55,154 nucleotides of DNA from assembly GCA_964545715.1 (NCBI GenBank), contig CAZJHX010000067.1, forward strand, positions 1 through 55,154, read 5' to 3'. This DNA is from CAZJHX01 sp964545715. Its GTDB lineage: Bacteria; Myxococcota_A; UBA9042; GCA-2863065. Each line of letters opens with the position of its first letter. Position 1 is the stretch's first letter. The notes under the pieces are model-generated. The model was not told the origin of the DNA. It saw only the letters and a list, made by a program, of their open reading frames with translations, and made no database searches. Shown here one piece after another: positions 26,170 through 40,579 of the stretch. The position numbers and the translations under genes were made by a program.

Positions 26170-27261
26170 ATGAACCTCGACGGAGCCGCACCAGGCGCGC
26201 CGGTGATCCTTGTCGTCGACGACGAGCCGGATCTGGAGCACCTGCTATCTCTGAAGTTTCGGCGTCGCATCCGCAAGGGTGACCTGCACTTCTACTTCGC
26301 GCACGACGGCGTGGAAGCGCTGGAAAAGCTGTCGGAGCACCCCGACATCGAGATCGTCGTCACCGACATCAATATGCCGAAGATGGACGGGCTCACGCTG
26401 GTCATGCAGCTGCGTGAGCGACACCCGCTCGTCAAGGCGGTGATCGTGTCGGCCTACGGCGACATGGACAACATCCGTGGCGCGATGAATCGGGGAGCCT
26501 TCGATTTCCTGACCAAGCCGCTCGATTTCGGCGACTTCGAAAAGACGGTGACAAAGACGGTCGATCACGTCCGAACCCTGCGCTCCACGATCAAGTCGCT
26601 GGAGGAGAACCGCATCCTGAAGCTGTTCGTGGACGAGTCCGCGCTGCACTTCATGCTGGATGACGCGACCGACGAGCCCGAGAGCAAGCTGGTCGAGTGC
26701 TCCGTGGCCTTCATCGACATCTGCGCTTTCACGGCGCTGTCCGAGCGCAACGCACCCAGCGTCGTGATCGACATGCTGAACACCTATTTTGACGCGATCG
26801 TGCACGCCATTCAGCCGTTCGGAGGCGCCGTCGACAAGTTCATCGGCGACGCGGCGATGGTCACGTTCATGGGCGACGATCATCGCTTCCGGGCCGTCGA
26901 GGCCAGTCTGGCCGTGCACGAGGCCATCGTAAACGTCCGGGGCGACGTGGAGGAGCGCATCGGCTTCTTCCCCAACGTGACCACCGGCCTCAACGCAGGC
27001 AACGTGGTCGTCGGTCCCGTGGGCGCTCGCAGCCTCGGTCGACTCGACTTCACGATTATCGGCGACGTCGTCAACACCGCGGCGCGCCTGCAGACATCCG
27101 GCGGGCCCGGCGACATCATCGTGACCGCACAGTTCCTGGATGGGCTCGGCGGGCGCGTCCAGGTCATCGACCGCGGCGTCCACTCACTGCGCGGCAAAGC
27201 GGAGCCGGCTCACCTCTTCAAGGTCACGGGCACAACAACACAGACCAACGAGGTCACCTGA
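26170..27261 (+). CDS. Response regulator-class III adenylate cyclase
   Basis: 363 residues; AAAGG precedes the ATG. Receiver domain (about 10-130) with the acidic pair in VVDDEPD, phospho-acceptor Asp66 in VTDINMP, the Ser of IVSAYGD and Lys of LTKP. A helical linker leads to a class III cyclase domain (about 175-345). The first metal Asp is in AFIDICAFT and the second in KFIGDAAM; GDVVNTAARL holds the transition-state Asn and Arg. It should therefore be catalytically competent, making cAMP (or cGMP) when phosphorylated. It ends two bases before the giant kinase gene, so phosphorylation by that histidine kinase is a natural inference. Confidence 0.9.
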   Translation: MNLDGAAPGAPVILVVDDEPDLEHLLSLKFRRRIRKGDLHFYFAHDGVEALEKLSEHPDIEIVVTDINMPKMDGLTLVMQLRERHPLVKAVIVSAYGDMDNIRGAMNRGAFDFLTKPLDFGDFEKTVTKTVDHVRTLRSTIKSLEENRILKLFVDESALHFMLDDATDEPESKLVECSVAFIDICAFTALSERNAPSVVIDMLNTYFDAIVHAIQPFGGAVDKFIGDAAMVTFMGDDHRFRAVEASLAVHEAIVNVRGDVEERIGFFPNVTTGLNAGNVVVGPVGARSLGRLDFTIIGDVVNTAARLQTSGGPGDIIVTAQFLDGLGGRVQVIDRGVHSLRGKAEPAHLFKVTGTTTQTNEVT

Positions 27262-27263
27262 GC

Positions 27264-32625
<5,362 letters not shown>

Positions 32626-32660
32626 CCGGGAACAGGCCCCGCCGCTAACCTCACAGCCGC

Positions 32661-34619
32661 ATGTCAGGACAACTCATTGCAGGTCGGTACGCGCTTCAGC
32701 GAGAGCTCGCCAGGGGCGGGATGGGCATCGTCTGGGTCGCGGAGGACCAGCAGCTCGGCCGCCGGGTGGCCCTGAAGCAGCTGCGGGGCGCTCACTTGCC
32801 GCCCGACGCATGCGAGCGGTTTGCGCGGGAGGCCCGCTTCGTAGCGCGGCTGCATCACGACAACGTGGTCGAGGTCTTCGACTACGGTGTGGAGGACGGC
32901 TCGCCGTTCATGGTGATGGAGCTGCTCGCGGGCGAGGACCTCAAGGCGCGCTTTGCGCGGGTCGGGCGGGTGTCCGTGTCCGCGATGGTGGAGATCGTAC
33001 AGCAGGCCGCGCGGGCGGTCGCGGCAGCGCATGCGGTGGGTCTGGTGCATCGCGACATCAAGCCGGGGAACCTGTTTCTGGCACGCAGCCACGGCGAAGA
33101 GCAGGTCAAGGTGCTGGACTTCGGCCTGGCGGCGATGGCCTACGAAGCAGCGACCGCGGAGTTGATGGGCGGGACCCCGCGCTACATGAGCCCGGAGCAG
33201 GCCGGCGCGGACGCGGTGGACCATCGATCGGATCTGTGGTCGCTGGCGATGATCGCGTACATCGGGGTGACCGGCCACAGCCCGTACAAAAGCACCGAGC
33301 CCTCATCACTGATGGCGGAGGTGCAGGCGCGCGAGGTCCCGCCGGCAAGCTCGATCGCGGCCGATCTGTGGCCGGAGATCGACGCGTTCTTCGAGCGTGC
33401 GCTCAGCCACGACCGGGGAGCGCGTTTCCAATCCGCGCACGCGCTGGCAGCCGCTTTCGCCGACGCTGCCGAGACCATTCGGACCCGGCGCGCGCGGATC
33501 CTGGTCGTGGACGACGAGCCGGACGCGGCGGCGCTGCTGCGCGCGACGTTCAGACGCCAGATCAAACGCGGAGACTACGAGCTGTTGGCGGCCTCGGACG
33601 GCGCGGAGGCGCTGAAGGTGCTGAAGGTGCTGCAGGCGCACCCGGACGTGGACATGGTCCTGTCCGACATCAACATGCCGGGCATGGACGGGCTGACCTT
33701 TCTGTCGCACGTCGGCGAGACCAACCCGCTGGTCAAGGTGGTCATCGTGTCGGCGTACGGCGACATGTCCAACATCCGCACGGCGATGAACCGCGGCGCG
33801 TTCGACTTTCTGGTGAAGCCGTTCGACCGCAACGACCTGCAGGCGACCATCGACAAGACGATGAAGCACGTGCGGCAGCTGCGGGGTGCGCTGCGATCGA
33901 CCGGCGAGCGCGAGGTGCTTCAGCTGCTGGTGGACAGCGACGTGGCCGACCGCGTGCTGCGCCTGGCGCCGGCCGCGCAGAGCGGCGTGACCGACTCGGT
34001 GGATGCCACGGTAGCCGCTATCACCATCCGCGGCATCGCGTCGGCGCTGCGCACGGCGGAGCCCGCCCAGGTCGTGCAGCGGCTGACGTCGATGCTGAGC
34101 GTCTCGATCCCGGAGATCACGGCGCGCGGCGGCGTCGTGGAGCGCTTTCAAGGCGACTCGCTGATGGCCGTCTTTACCGGCAAGCAGCACTTCGAGCGCG
34201 GCCTGGCCGCGGCGGTCTCTGTGCGCGATGTCGTCACCGCCCGGCTGCCAGCGGGTGAGGACGCGCTGGGCGTCGCGCTGGGGCTGGAGGCGGGTGAAGT
34301 GACGTGGGCCAGCCTGGCGTCGCGCGACATGGGTCGTGTGCACCGAACGGTGCTGGGTGAGGCGGTCACGCGCGCGCAACATCTGGCCGGGTTGGCCCCG
34401 CCGGGACACGTTCTGCTGACGGAGTCGGTCAAGATGGCGGTCAGCGATGCCTTTGACTGCGCCGAGCTGGGTCGGGCTACGCTGCCCGGAGAGACCGAGA
34501 CGGTCGCGCTGGTGGCGGTACAGGCGATGGAGGAGTCCAGCATTCTCACCGTGCCGCTGGATGAGTCTATCGGCGCGTCGCTGCAGTTCGGCGATCTCGA
34601 GATCGTCCGGTTTGGATAG
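32661..34619 (+). CDS. Ser/Thr protein kinase-receiver-degenerate cyclase fusion
   Basis: 652 residues. Hanks-type kinase (about 8-260): GRGGMG-like loop ELARGGMGIV, Lys in VALKQL, HRDIKPGN, DFGLA and GTPRYMSPEQ, so it should be active. A receiver follows (about 275-390) with VVDDEPD, Asp336 in LSDINMP, VSAYGDMSNIR and VKPF. It is closely similar to the receiver of the 26170 gene. The last domain has the length and layout of a class III cyclase but the first metal Asp is replaced by Thr (AAITIRGIA), and the GDxVN motif reads GEAVTRA. Only FQGDSLMAVF is well kept. It is thus likely a pseudocyclase that binds or regulates a partner cyclase. It begins 35 bases after the giant kinase gene. Confidence 0.88.
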   Translation: MSGQLIAGRYALQRELARGGMGIVWVAEDQQLGRRVALKQLRGAHLPPDACERFAREARFVARLHHDNVVEVFDYGVEDGSPFMVMELLAGEDLKARFARVGRVSVSAMVEIVQQAARAVAAAHAVGLVHRDIKPGNLFLARSHGEEQVKVLDFGLAAMAYEAATAELMGGTPRYMSPEQAGADAVDHRSDLWSLAMIAYIGVTGHSPYKSTEPSSLMAEVQAREVPPASSIAADLWPEIDAFFERALSHDRGARFQSAHALAAAFADAAETIRTRRARILVVDDEPDAAALLRATFRRQIKRGDYELLAASDGAEALKVLKVLQAHPDVDMVLSDINMPGMDGLTFLSHVGETNPLVKVVIVSAYGDMSNIRTAMNRGAFDFLVKPFDRNDLQATIDKTMKHVRQLRGALRSTGEREVLQLLVDSDVADRVLRLAPAAQSGVTDSVDATVAAITIRGIASALRTAEPAQVVQRLTSMLSVSIPEITARGGVVERFQGDSLMAVFTGKQHFERGLAAAVSVRDVVTARLPAGEDALGVALGLEAGEVTWASLASRDMGRVHRTVLGEAVTRAQHLAGLAPPGHVLLTESVKMAVSDAFDCAELGRATLPGETETVALVAVQAMEESSILTVPLDESIGASLQFGDLEIVRFG

Positions 34620-34636
34620 CGAGATCCAGTCGCGGT

Positions 34637-35317
34637 CTACTCGTCGATGTCCAGGCCGCCGGCCGGTACCGAGAAATAGGCGACCCACTGATAGCTGCCG
34701 ATGTCCGCCTGGGAGAGGTCGGCGATCACCTCGCCGCTGTCGTCCGTGTTCTTGATGCCGGAGCGGCCTTGCTTGCCGCTCCAGGTGCCGTCCGCGTCCT
34801 GGCGATACCAGTGGTACTGCACGGCGTCCGGCGTTGCGAGCAGGGCGACCGCATAGTGGCCTTTGCGGGCGGCCGGGGCTGCGGGGATGCTCTCGGCCGG
34901 CTTGCCGTCTGAGACCCGCTGCTCCAGGATCAGCCCGTCCGCCTGGGCCAGCGAGATCAGCATGTCGACGCGCTCGGCGACAGTCTTGCCCTCATAGTTG
35001 CCGCCGTAGCCCAGCGGGTCTGAGCGGTCCATCGGGTCTCGGCCCTGCGAGTCGTTGACCGCGTACGTGTAGCAGTTGTTGGCGCGGCGGGTGTCCGTCT
35101 CGTGCCAGTACTCCTCGTCGTATACCGGCTGCCCCTCAGCGGTCTGCGGCGCCTCCTGCAGCTGTAGCGCCGGAGAGCTGGGGCTGAGCGCCGCCGCGCC
35201 CTGAGCGTAGCTCATCGACTTCAGCGCATCGGTCCGGCCGCCGCCGCGCGCCGTGGAGTCGACCGTCGTCGTCGTACCGCCGGTGCCCTCATCGCGTCGC
35301 TTGTACTCGGTGGTCAT
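34637..35317 (-). CDS. Papain-like candidate protein (Cys/His) of unknown role
   Basis: 226 residues; GAGG sits just before the ATG. The N-terminal 75 residues are polar and low-complexity (GGTTTTVDSTARGGGR) and contain LKSMSYAQGAAAL, a short motif I associate with secreted or contractile-injection-related proteins of myxobacteria; this is only a recollection. The rest has Cys82 in NNCYTYAVN, a His in KGHYAVALL and a YHWYRQDADGTWSGKQG segment. The Cys-(Y)-x-YA and HWYRQ...G-W-S-x-K pattern resembles papain-like or NlpC-like cysteine hydrolases with a nearby Asn/Asp. No signal peptide. It lies 26 bases downstream of the FHA-AAA gene in the same direction. Confidence 0.6.
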   Translation of the reverse strand: MTTEYKRRDEGTGGTTTTVDSTARGGGRTDALKSMSYAQGAAALSPSSPALQLQEAPQTAEGQPVYDEEYWHETDTRRANNCYTYAVNDSQGRDPMDRSDPLGYGGNYEGKTVAERVDMLISLAQADGLILEQRVSDGKPAESIPAAPAARKGHYAVALLATPDAVQYHWYRQDADGTWSGKQGRSGIKNTDDSGEVIADLSQADIGSYQWVAYFSVPAGGLDIDE

Positions 35318-35343
35318 ACGCCTCTTCCCTTACCGACTGTCGT

Positions 35344-36471
35344 TCAGCGTGTCCAGACCGATGTCGTCTCCGCACCCTCGGCATCGTCGGCAGGCCGGCC
35401 CGGCTCGACCAGCATGGCGTCGACCTCCGGGGTCAGCCCCAACGCGTCGGTCTTCTCCGCCTGAAGCTGTGCGTGGCGGATCACGGTCTCAAGCTGGCGG
35501 ACGTTGCGCGGCCAACTGTAAGCGAGCAGACGACGCATCAAGCGGTGCTTGACTTCTCGACCGCTCGAGAACGCGTCGATCAGGTGCGGGATGTCCTCTT
35601 TGCGGTCCCGCAGGGGCAGCACGTCGATGACCCGACCGGCCAGGCGCGCGTATAGATCCTCGCGAAAGTCGCCGGCTGCCACACGGGCCGGCAGGTCTCG
35701 GTGGGTCGCCGTGATCACGCGCGTGGTGACCCGTCGTGCGCGGTCGGCGCCCGCGCGACGGCCCTCGCCCTCCTGCAGAAAGCGCAGTAGCTCGACCTGC
35801 AGCTCGGGGGACGCCTGGCCGATCTCGTCCAAAAAGACCGTGCCGCCATCGGCGTGGCCGAAGAGCTTGCTGAGCAGCAGATCGTCTGACACCTCGCCGC
35901 AGTTGACGCGCTGAAGCTCGCCGCGGCGGCGACTGAGGCGGTGGATCTCACGCGCGACAAGCTCCTTGCCGGTGCCGGGCTCGCCGACGATCAGCACCGG
36001 GGCCGCGTCCTCGGCGACCAGCGTAACGGCATCCAACACGCGGGAGAGACCAAAGCTCCTGCCGACGATGCGCGGATGGTGCGGCGGCTCAAACCCGCTG
36101 GGCGCGCGATGGACCAACATCAGAATGGAGCCGATCCCCACGACGTCGCCGCTGCCCACCTCCTGCTCCTGGATCCGCACGCCGTTGACGAACGTGCCGC
36201 TGCGGCTGTCACGATCGCGCACCGTCACGACACCGTCGGCGTCGCACGTCGCTGTCGCGTGCCGGCGCGACAGCTTGGAGTCCATGAGCCCCTCTTTGCC
36301 GAAGTGACGCTGCTCCCGCCCCAGGCTCAGCGGCGCTTCAGACACCACGGCGACGCGGCGCCCGACACAGTCCACGTCCGGATGATGAACGATCGTCAGC
36401 CACCAGACCTGCTCGATCGGGTCGTACGCCTGTGACCCGTAGAGGCCGGCTTCGGTGCGGGTGACGTCCAT
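35344..36471 (-). CDS. FHA domain-AAA+ protein lacking the sigma-54 GAFTGA loop
   Basis: 375 residues. An N-terminal FHA domain (about 45-115) has LGRE, SKLSRRHA and SGTFVNGVRI, which bind phosphothreonine. An AAA+ domain of the NtrC type follows: Walker A GEPGTGKE, Walker B GGTVFLDEIG, RVITATHRDL (sensor I), FREDLYARL (Arg finger) and WPRNVRQLE (sensor II). Between LFGH and DGGT the segment carrying GAFTGA is missing: the text reads LFGHADGGTVF. The C-terminus ends soon after sensor II with no helix-turn-helix. It probably cannot activate sigma-54 in the usual way and may be a phospho-dependent remodelling ATPase, perhaps responding to the neighbouring Ser/Thr kinases. Confidence 0.82.
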   Translation of the reverse strand: MDVTRTEAGLYGSQAYDPIEQVWWLTIVHHPDVDCVGRRVAVVSEAPLSLGREQRHFGKEGLMDSKLSRRHATATCDADGVVTVRDRDSRSGTFVNGVRIQEQEVGSGDVVGIGSILMLVHRAPSGFEPPHHPRIVGRSFGLSRVLDAVTLVAEDAAPVLIVGEPGTGKELVAREIHRLSRRRGELQRVNCGEVSDDLLLSKLFGHADGGTVFLDEIGQASPELQVELLRFLQEGEGRRAGADRARRVTTRVITATHRDLPARVAAGDFREDLYARLAGRVIDVLPLRDRKEDIPHLIDAFSSGREVKHRLMRRLLAYSWPRNVRQLETVIRHAQLQAEKTDALGLTPEVDAMLVEPGRPADDAEGAETTSVWTR

Positions 36472-36551
36472 CGACCCACGAGGCTATCACGACCAGTCCC
36501 TCCTTTGTCACAGCTCACAGCCGTTGCGAGCGGCCGTGGTACCCTTCCCAC

Positions 36552-38909
36552 GTGCTGAGATTCGGGGTCGCCGTCATGTTGTTTGCCGTGCCGGTGGCAG
36601 GGGCGCAGCCGGTCTTTACCGGTAATGCGCCCGCCGACTTCGCCATCGACGGCGCAGTGATCATCACCGACCCCGGCGGGCTGGACATCGGCGTCCCGGA
36701 CGACTTTAGCGGGGCGACCAGCGGCTTTGACATCAAGGCGGCGCACTTCTTCCACGACGACGCGACCGACACGCTGTACGTGGGCATCGAGACCTATGTG
36801 ATCGCGGGCGACGCGGACGACGACGGCGATCCGGACACGTCCGGTCCGGTGCTGTTGGCCGGCGGCGGCTCCGACGAGGCCCTGCTGGGCGGCAGCGAGA
36901 CGCTGGCGCTGCTGTTCGACGTGGACGGCGACGGCGAGCCCGACGTGATCGCGGGCGTGCCGGGCGACGGATCCGACCTGTCCAAGCTGGGCGTCTACAC
37001 GTTTGACTCCACGTTCGGCACCTTTCTGGGCCTGGCGTTCGGCACCAAGCTGGACGCTCACCCGATGACGGTCTTCGGCGCGCCATCGGCCGCGGCGCCC
37101 CATCTGGAGCTGACGATACCGGCCTTCTCCAAGCTGGCGCTCGAGGGCGCGGACCCCACAGAGAACATCTACAACGTGACGATCTTTGCCGGGTCCAACG
37201 ACGACCTGGGCTTTGGCGACGATCACGTCCCGGCGCAGGAGCAGAAAGAGCCGCTGTGCCTGGACGCAGACAACGACTCGCTGACCAACTGCGACGGCGA
37301 CTGCTACGACCTGAGCGCGGACTGCGCCACCCTTTGCGTGGATATCGACCAGGATCTGCTGCCGGACTGCGCGGACCCCTGCATCGATCTGGACGGCGAC
37401 GGCTACGGCCAGGGGCCCGGGTGCATCGCCACCGACTGCCTGGAGGGGATGCCGCTGTGCAACGTGGACTGCACGGACACCGACGGGGACGGAACGCCGG
37501 ACTGTGCGGACTTCTGCCTGGACGCGGACAAGGACGACTACGGCATTGGACCGGACTGCGTGGCGCCCGACTGCGACGACACGTCCAACAAGTGTACGGA
37601 CGACTGCTCGGACGGCGACGGCGATGGCACACCGGACTGCAAGGACACCTGCCTGGACTTCGACGGCGACGGGTACGGCAACGGACCGCTGTGCGCGCTG
37701 ATCGACTGCGACGACACGACCAAGCTGTGCACACACACCTGCGCGGACAACGACAACGACGGCGTCGCCGACTGCAAGGACCCATGCCTGGATCCGGACG
37801 GCGACGGCTACGGCGTGGGGCCGGACTGCGTGGGGCCGGACTGCGACGAGAGCACGGCGCTGTGCAACGTGGACTGCTCGGACGGCGACGGCGACTCCGT
37901 GCCGGACTGCGTGGACGAGTGCGCTGACCCGGACGGCGACGGCTACGGCATCGGCCCCGAGTGCATCGGCAGCGACTGCGACGAGACCAGCGCCGCCTGC
38001 AACGTCTCCTGCGCGGATGCCGATCTGGACGCCATCCCAGACTGCAAGGATCCGTGCCTGGACGCTGACGGAGACGGCTACGGGGCCGGAGCCGATTGCG
38101 CGGGACCCGACTGCCTGGAGGGGACCAATGCCTGCACCACGGACTGCTCGGATCTGGACTCGGACGGCGTTCCGGACTGCAACGACGCGTGCTTTGACGT
38201 GGACGCCGACGGCTTCGGCGTGGGCGCTGGATGCGCGGGCGCGGACTGCGATGACACGGTGGCCAAGTGCACCGTGGACTGCACGACAGACGCCGACGGT
38301 GACTCGATCGCGGACTGTCTCGACCCGTGCCTGGACGGCGACGGCGACGGGTACGGCGACGGCCCCGAGTGCACGGGCGCCGACTGCGATGACAAGACGG
38401 CCAACTGCACGACGGACTGCTCGGACACGGATGACGACGGCTTCCCCGACTGCAACGACCCGTGCGTGGACGTGGACGGGGACGGCTACGGCCTGGGCCC
38501 GCAGTGCACGGGCGAGGACTGCAACGACAACATCGGCCCGTGCAACGTGGAGTGCGTGGACGCCGATGAGAACGGCGCGCTGGACTGTGCGGAAGGGCAG
38601 GTAGAGCCGGGCCCCGAGCCCGTTGCAGAGGCGCCGCCCGACTCCGAGGCTGAACCTGAGGATATCGCCGAGCCCCCGCCGCCGGAGCCCGATCCCGAGC
38701 TGGGTGGCGACGACGATGACCTGGGAGGCGACACGAAGAAGCCGTTCAAACCGCCGATTCAGAGCACGCGCGACACCAGCGACTCCCGCCTGGTCGGGGG
38801 CGGCATCGGCGGCGCCTGTCAGGCCGGGCAGGGCCGCGCCCCGGGCTCGATACCCGCGCTGCTCGTCCTGGTGCTGGTTACGATGGTCTTCCGCAGGCGG
38901 ACCGCATGA
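36552..38909 (+). CDS. Surface protein with nine Cys/Asp-rich repeats and C-terminal anchor
   Basis: 785 residues from a GTG at 36552. Signal peptide ending around VAGAQP. Residues about 20-230 are a beta-rich domain. From residue 278 nine repeats of about 45 residues follow, of the form xDxDGDGYGxGPxC with DCDD and PDC elements, combining thrombospondin-3-like calcium sites with regularly placed cysteines. A Pro/Glu-rich linker and a tail with GGACQAG, a hydrophobic segment (PALLVLVLVTMVF) and RRRTA end the protein. This resembles the MYXO-CTERM sorting tail (Cys, transmembrane helix, Arg cluster), suggesting surface display. The stop overlaps the start of the OmpA gene (ATGA). Confidence 0.85.
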   Translation: MLRFGVAVMLFAVPVAGAQPVFTGNAPADFAIDGAVIITDPGGLDIGVPDDFSGATSGFDIKAAHFFHDDATDTLYVGIETYVIAGDADDDGDPDTSGPVLLAGGGSDEALLGGSETLALLFDVDGDGEPDVIAGVPGDGSDLSKLGVYTFDSTFGTFLGLAFGTKLDAHPMTVFGAPSAAAPHLELTIPAFSKLALEGADPTENIYNVTIFAGSNDDLGFGDDHVPAQEQKEPLCLDADNDSLTNCDGDCYDLSADCATLCVDIDQDLLPDCADPCIDLDGDGYGQGPGCIATDCLEGMPLCNVDCTDTDGDGTPDCADFCLDADKDDYGIGPDCVAPDCDDTSNKCTDDCSDGDGDGTPDCKDTCLDFDGDGYGNGPLCALIDCDDTTKLCTHTCADNDNDGVADCKDPCLDPDGDGYGVGPDCVGPDCDESTALCNVDCSDGDGDSVPDCVDECADPDGDGYGIGPECIGSDCDETSAACNVSCADADLDAIPDCKDPCLDADGDGYGAGADCAGPDCLEGTNACTTDCSDLDSDGVPDCNDACFDVDADGFGVGAGCAGADCDDTVAKCTVDCTTDADGDSIADCLDPCLDGDGDGYGDGPECTGADCDDKTANCTTDCSDTDDDGFPDCNDPCVDVDGDGYGLGPQCTGEDCNDNIGPCNVECVDADENGALDCAEGQVEPGPEPVAEAPPDSEAEPEDIAEPPPPEPDPELGGDDDDLGGDTKKPFKPPIQSTRDTSDSRLVGGGIGGACQAGQGRAPGSIPALLVLVLVTMVFRRRTA
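37383..38588 (+). repeat. Nine tandem 135-bp coding repeats (45-residue Cys/Asp units)
   Basis: Units begin at 37383 and the ninth at 38466; average spacing is about 135 bases. Most units begin with an Asp-rich GDGYG-type calcium loop (IDLDGDGYG, LDFDGDGYG, LDPDGDGYG, with variants KDDYG and ADGFG) and contain six to eight cysteines. Codon use differs between units, so this is an old duplication. Confidence 0.8.
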
Positions 38910-40579
38910 CGCGACTTGTGACCATCGCGGTGCTGCTCACTGTCGCGTCGCCGGCGGCGGGGCAGCAATACAGCAGTGGCTTCAGCCTGCAGCAGCTTGT
39001 GATCGCGCCCGAGTACGACCGGATCTTCTGGACCGACGGCAGCGAGGTAGCGCGACATCTGGGGGTCTCGGCCAGCCTGTTTATGCACTTCACAGACGAC
39101 CCGCTATGGCTGGTGGTCGAGCAAAACGGCGAGCGCCTGAGCCGCGAGCCGGTCGTGGACCATCAGCTGTATGGCGATCTGGCCGTGGCGCTGGGCTTTC
39201 TGGGCTGGGGCGAGGTGCAGCTGGGGCTGCCGGTGAAGCTGTCCGGCAGCGGGGACGCGGAGCGCTTCAGTGGGGTCTCGGACGCGGCGGCCGGCGACTT
39301 GAAGCTGCGCGCGCGTTTTCGAATCTTGAAGCGTGACCCCAATCGCGGTGGCCACGGGGTGGCGGCCTCGATAGGGCTGGGCATCCCGCTGAGCGACTCC
39401 ACCGGCCTGGCGGCGGAGGACAGCGTCTCCATCGGCGTGCGGGCGGCCTACACCTACAAGCTGACGAAGTGGCTGCTTGCGGCAAACCTGGGCGCGCGGG
39501 TGCGGACGGGCGGAGATCCGGTCTCCAACCTGGCGCTGGGGCACGAGGTGCTCTACAGCGTGGGCGCGCGCCACCAATCGGCGTCGTGGGCGGACTTCGG
39601 CATGGAGCTCTTCGGGCGGCTGGACCTGTCGTCGGTGACGTCGGCCAACGCGCCGCTGGAGGTGGTCGCGGGACCACGCTTTGCGTTTGCGGGCGCGTGG
39701 GCGGTGGACGTGGGCTTGGGCACCGGGCTGGTCGGCGGGTACGGCACGCCCGATCTGCGGATGTTCGCCGGGGTGCAGTACACGCCGTTTGACCGCGACA
39801 CGGACGGCGACCGCATCATGGACAGCGATGACGCGTGCCCGGCGGATCCCGAGGACGTGGACGGTTTCCAGGACACCGATGGCTGCCCCGAGCCGGACAA
39901 CGACAAGGACGGGGTGCTGGACGGCAAGGACAAGTGCCCGAACGTGCCCGAAGACGTGGACCGATTTCAGGACAAGGACGGCTGCCCGGACTCGGACAAC
40001 GACAAGGACGGCTGGACGGACAAAGAGGATAAATGCCCCAACAAGCCGGAGGACCTGGACGGCTTCAAAGACGAGGACGGCTGCCCGGACCCGGACAATG
40101 ACGGCGACAAGATCCCCGACGTCAAAGACAAGTGCCCGGACAAGCCGGAGGTGGTGAACGGCGTCGATGACCTGGACGGCTGCCCGGACGAGAAGGCGCC
40201 GGTCGTGGTCGTCAAAGCGGACGCGATCGTGCTGATGCAGAAGGTCCACTTCGACACGGGCAAAGCGACGCTGCGCCCCGAGAGCCACGACCTGCTGGAG
40301 GCGGTCGCCAAAGCGCTGGCGGACCACGCGGACATCGAGCTGGTCGAGGTGCGCGGCCACACGGACGACCGCGGCTCCAACCGCAAGAACATGACGCTGT
40401 CACAGCGCCGCGTGGAGATGGTCTGCGCCTTCTTGCACGGCGCCGGCGTTGACCCGGCGCGTCTGCAGCCGACGGGCTACGGCGAGAGCAAGCCGCTGGC
40501 CAAAGGCAGAAGCGATGAGGCGCGCGCCGAAAACCGCCGAGTGGAGTTTGTCATCCTGCGCCGCACGCCGGTGCGTTAG
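38906..40579 (+). CDS. OmpA-family outer membrane protein with thrombospondin-3 repeats
   Basis: 557 residues; the ATG overlaps the TGA of the repeat protein. Signal peptide (ending PAAGQQ). Residues about 25-290 form a beta-barrel-like region with alternating hydrophobic strands. Next comes a string of calcium-binding repeats (DTDGDRIMDSDDACP, DNDKDGVLDGKDKCP and similar). The C-terminal OmpA domain follows: IVLMQKVHFDTGKATLRPES, then VEVRGHTDDRGSNRKNMTLSQRR and GYGESKP, which bind peptidoglycan. The stop codon overlaps that of yaaA by four bases, tail to tail. The pair with the 36552 gene suggests a shared surface structure. Confidence 0.9.
   Translation: MTRLVTIAVLLTVASPAAGQQYSSGFSLQQLVIAPEYDRIFWTDGSEVARHLGVSASLFMHFTDDPLWLVVEQNGERLSREPVVDHQLYGDLAVALGFLGWGEVQLGLPVKLSGSGDAERFSGVSDAAAGDLKLRARFRILKRDPNRGGHGVAASIGLGIPLSDSTGLAAEDSVSIGVRAAYTYKLTKWLLAANLGARVRTGGDPVSNLALGHEVLYSVGARHQSASWADFGMELFGRLDLSSVTSANAPLEVVAGPRFAFAGAWAVDVGLGTGLVGGYGTPDLRMFAGVQYTPFDRDTDGDRIMDSDDACPADPEDVDGFQDTDGCPEPDNDKDGVLDGKDKCPNVPEDVDRFQDKDGCPDSDNDKDGWTDKEDKCPNKPEDLDGFKDEDGCPDPDNDGDKIPDVKDKCPDKPEVVNGVDDLDGCPDEKAPVVVVKADAIVLMQKVHFDTGKATLRPESHDLLEAVAKALADHADIELVEVRGHTDDRGSNRKNMTLSQRRVEMVCAFLHGAGVDPARLQPTGYGESKPLAKGRSDEARAENRRVEFVILRRTPVR

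Noticed and set aside
37383..38588. Regular repeats considered as a CRISPR array
   Set aside because: Units keep a coding frame, vary in sequence and encode calcium-binding Cys modules; no constant short repeat with unique spacers.
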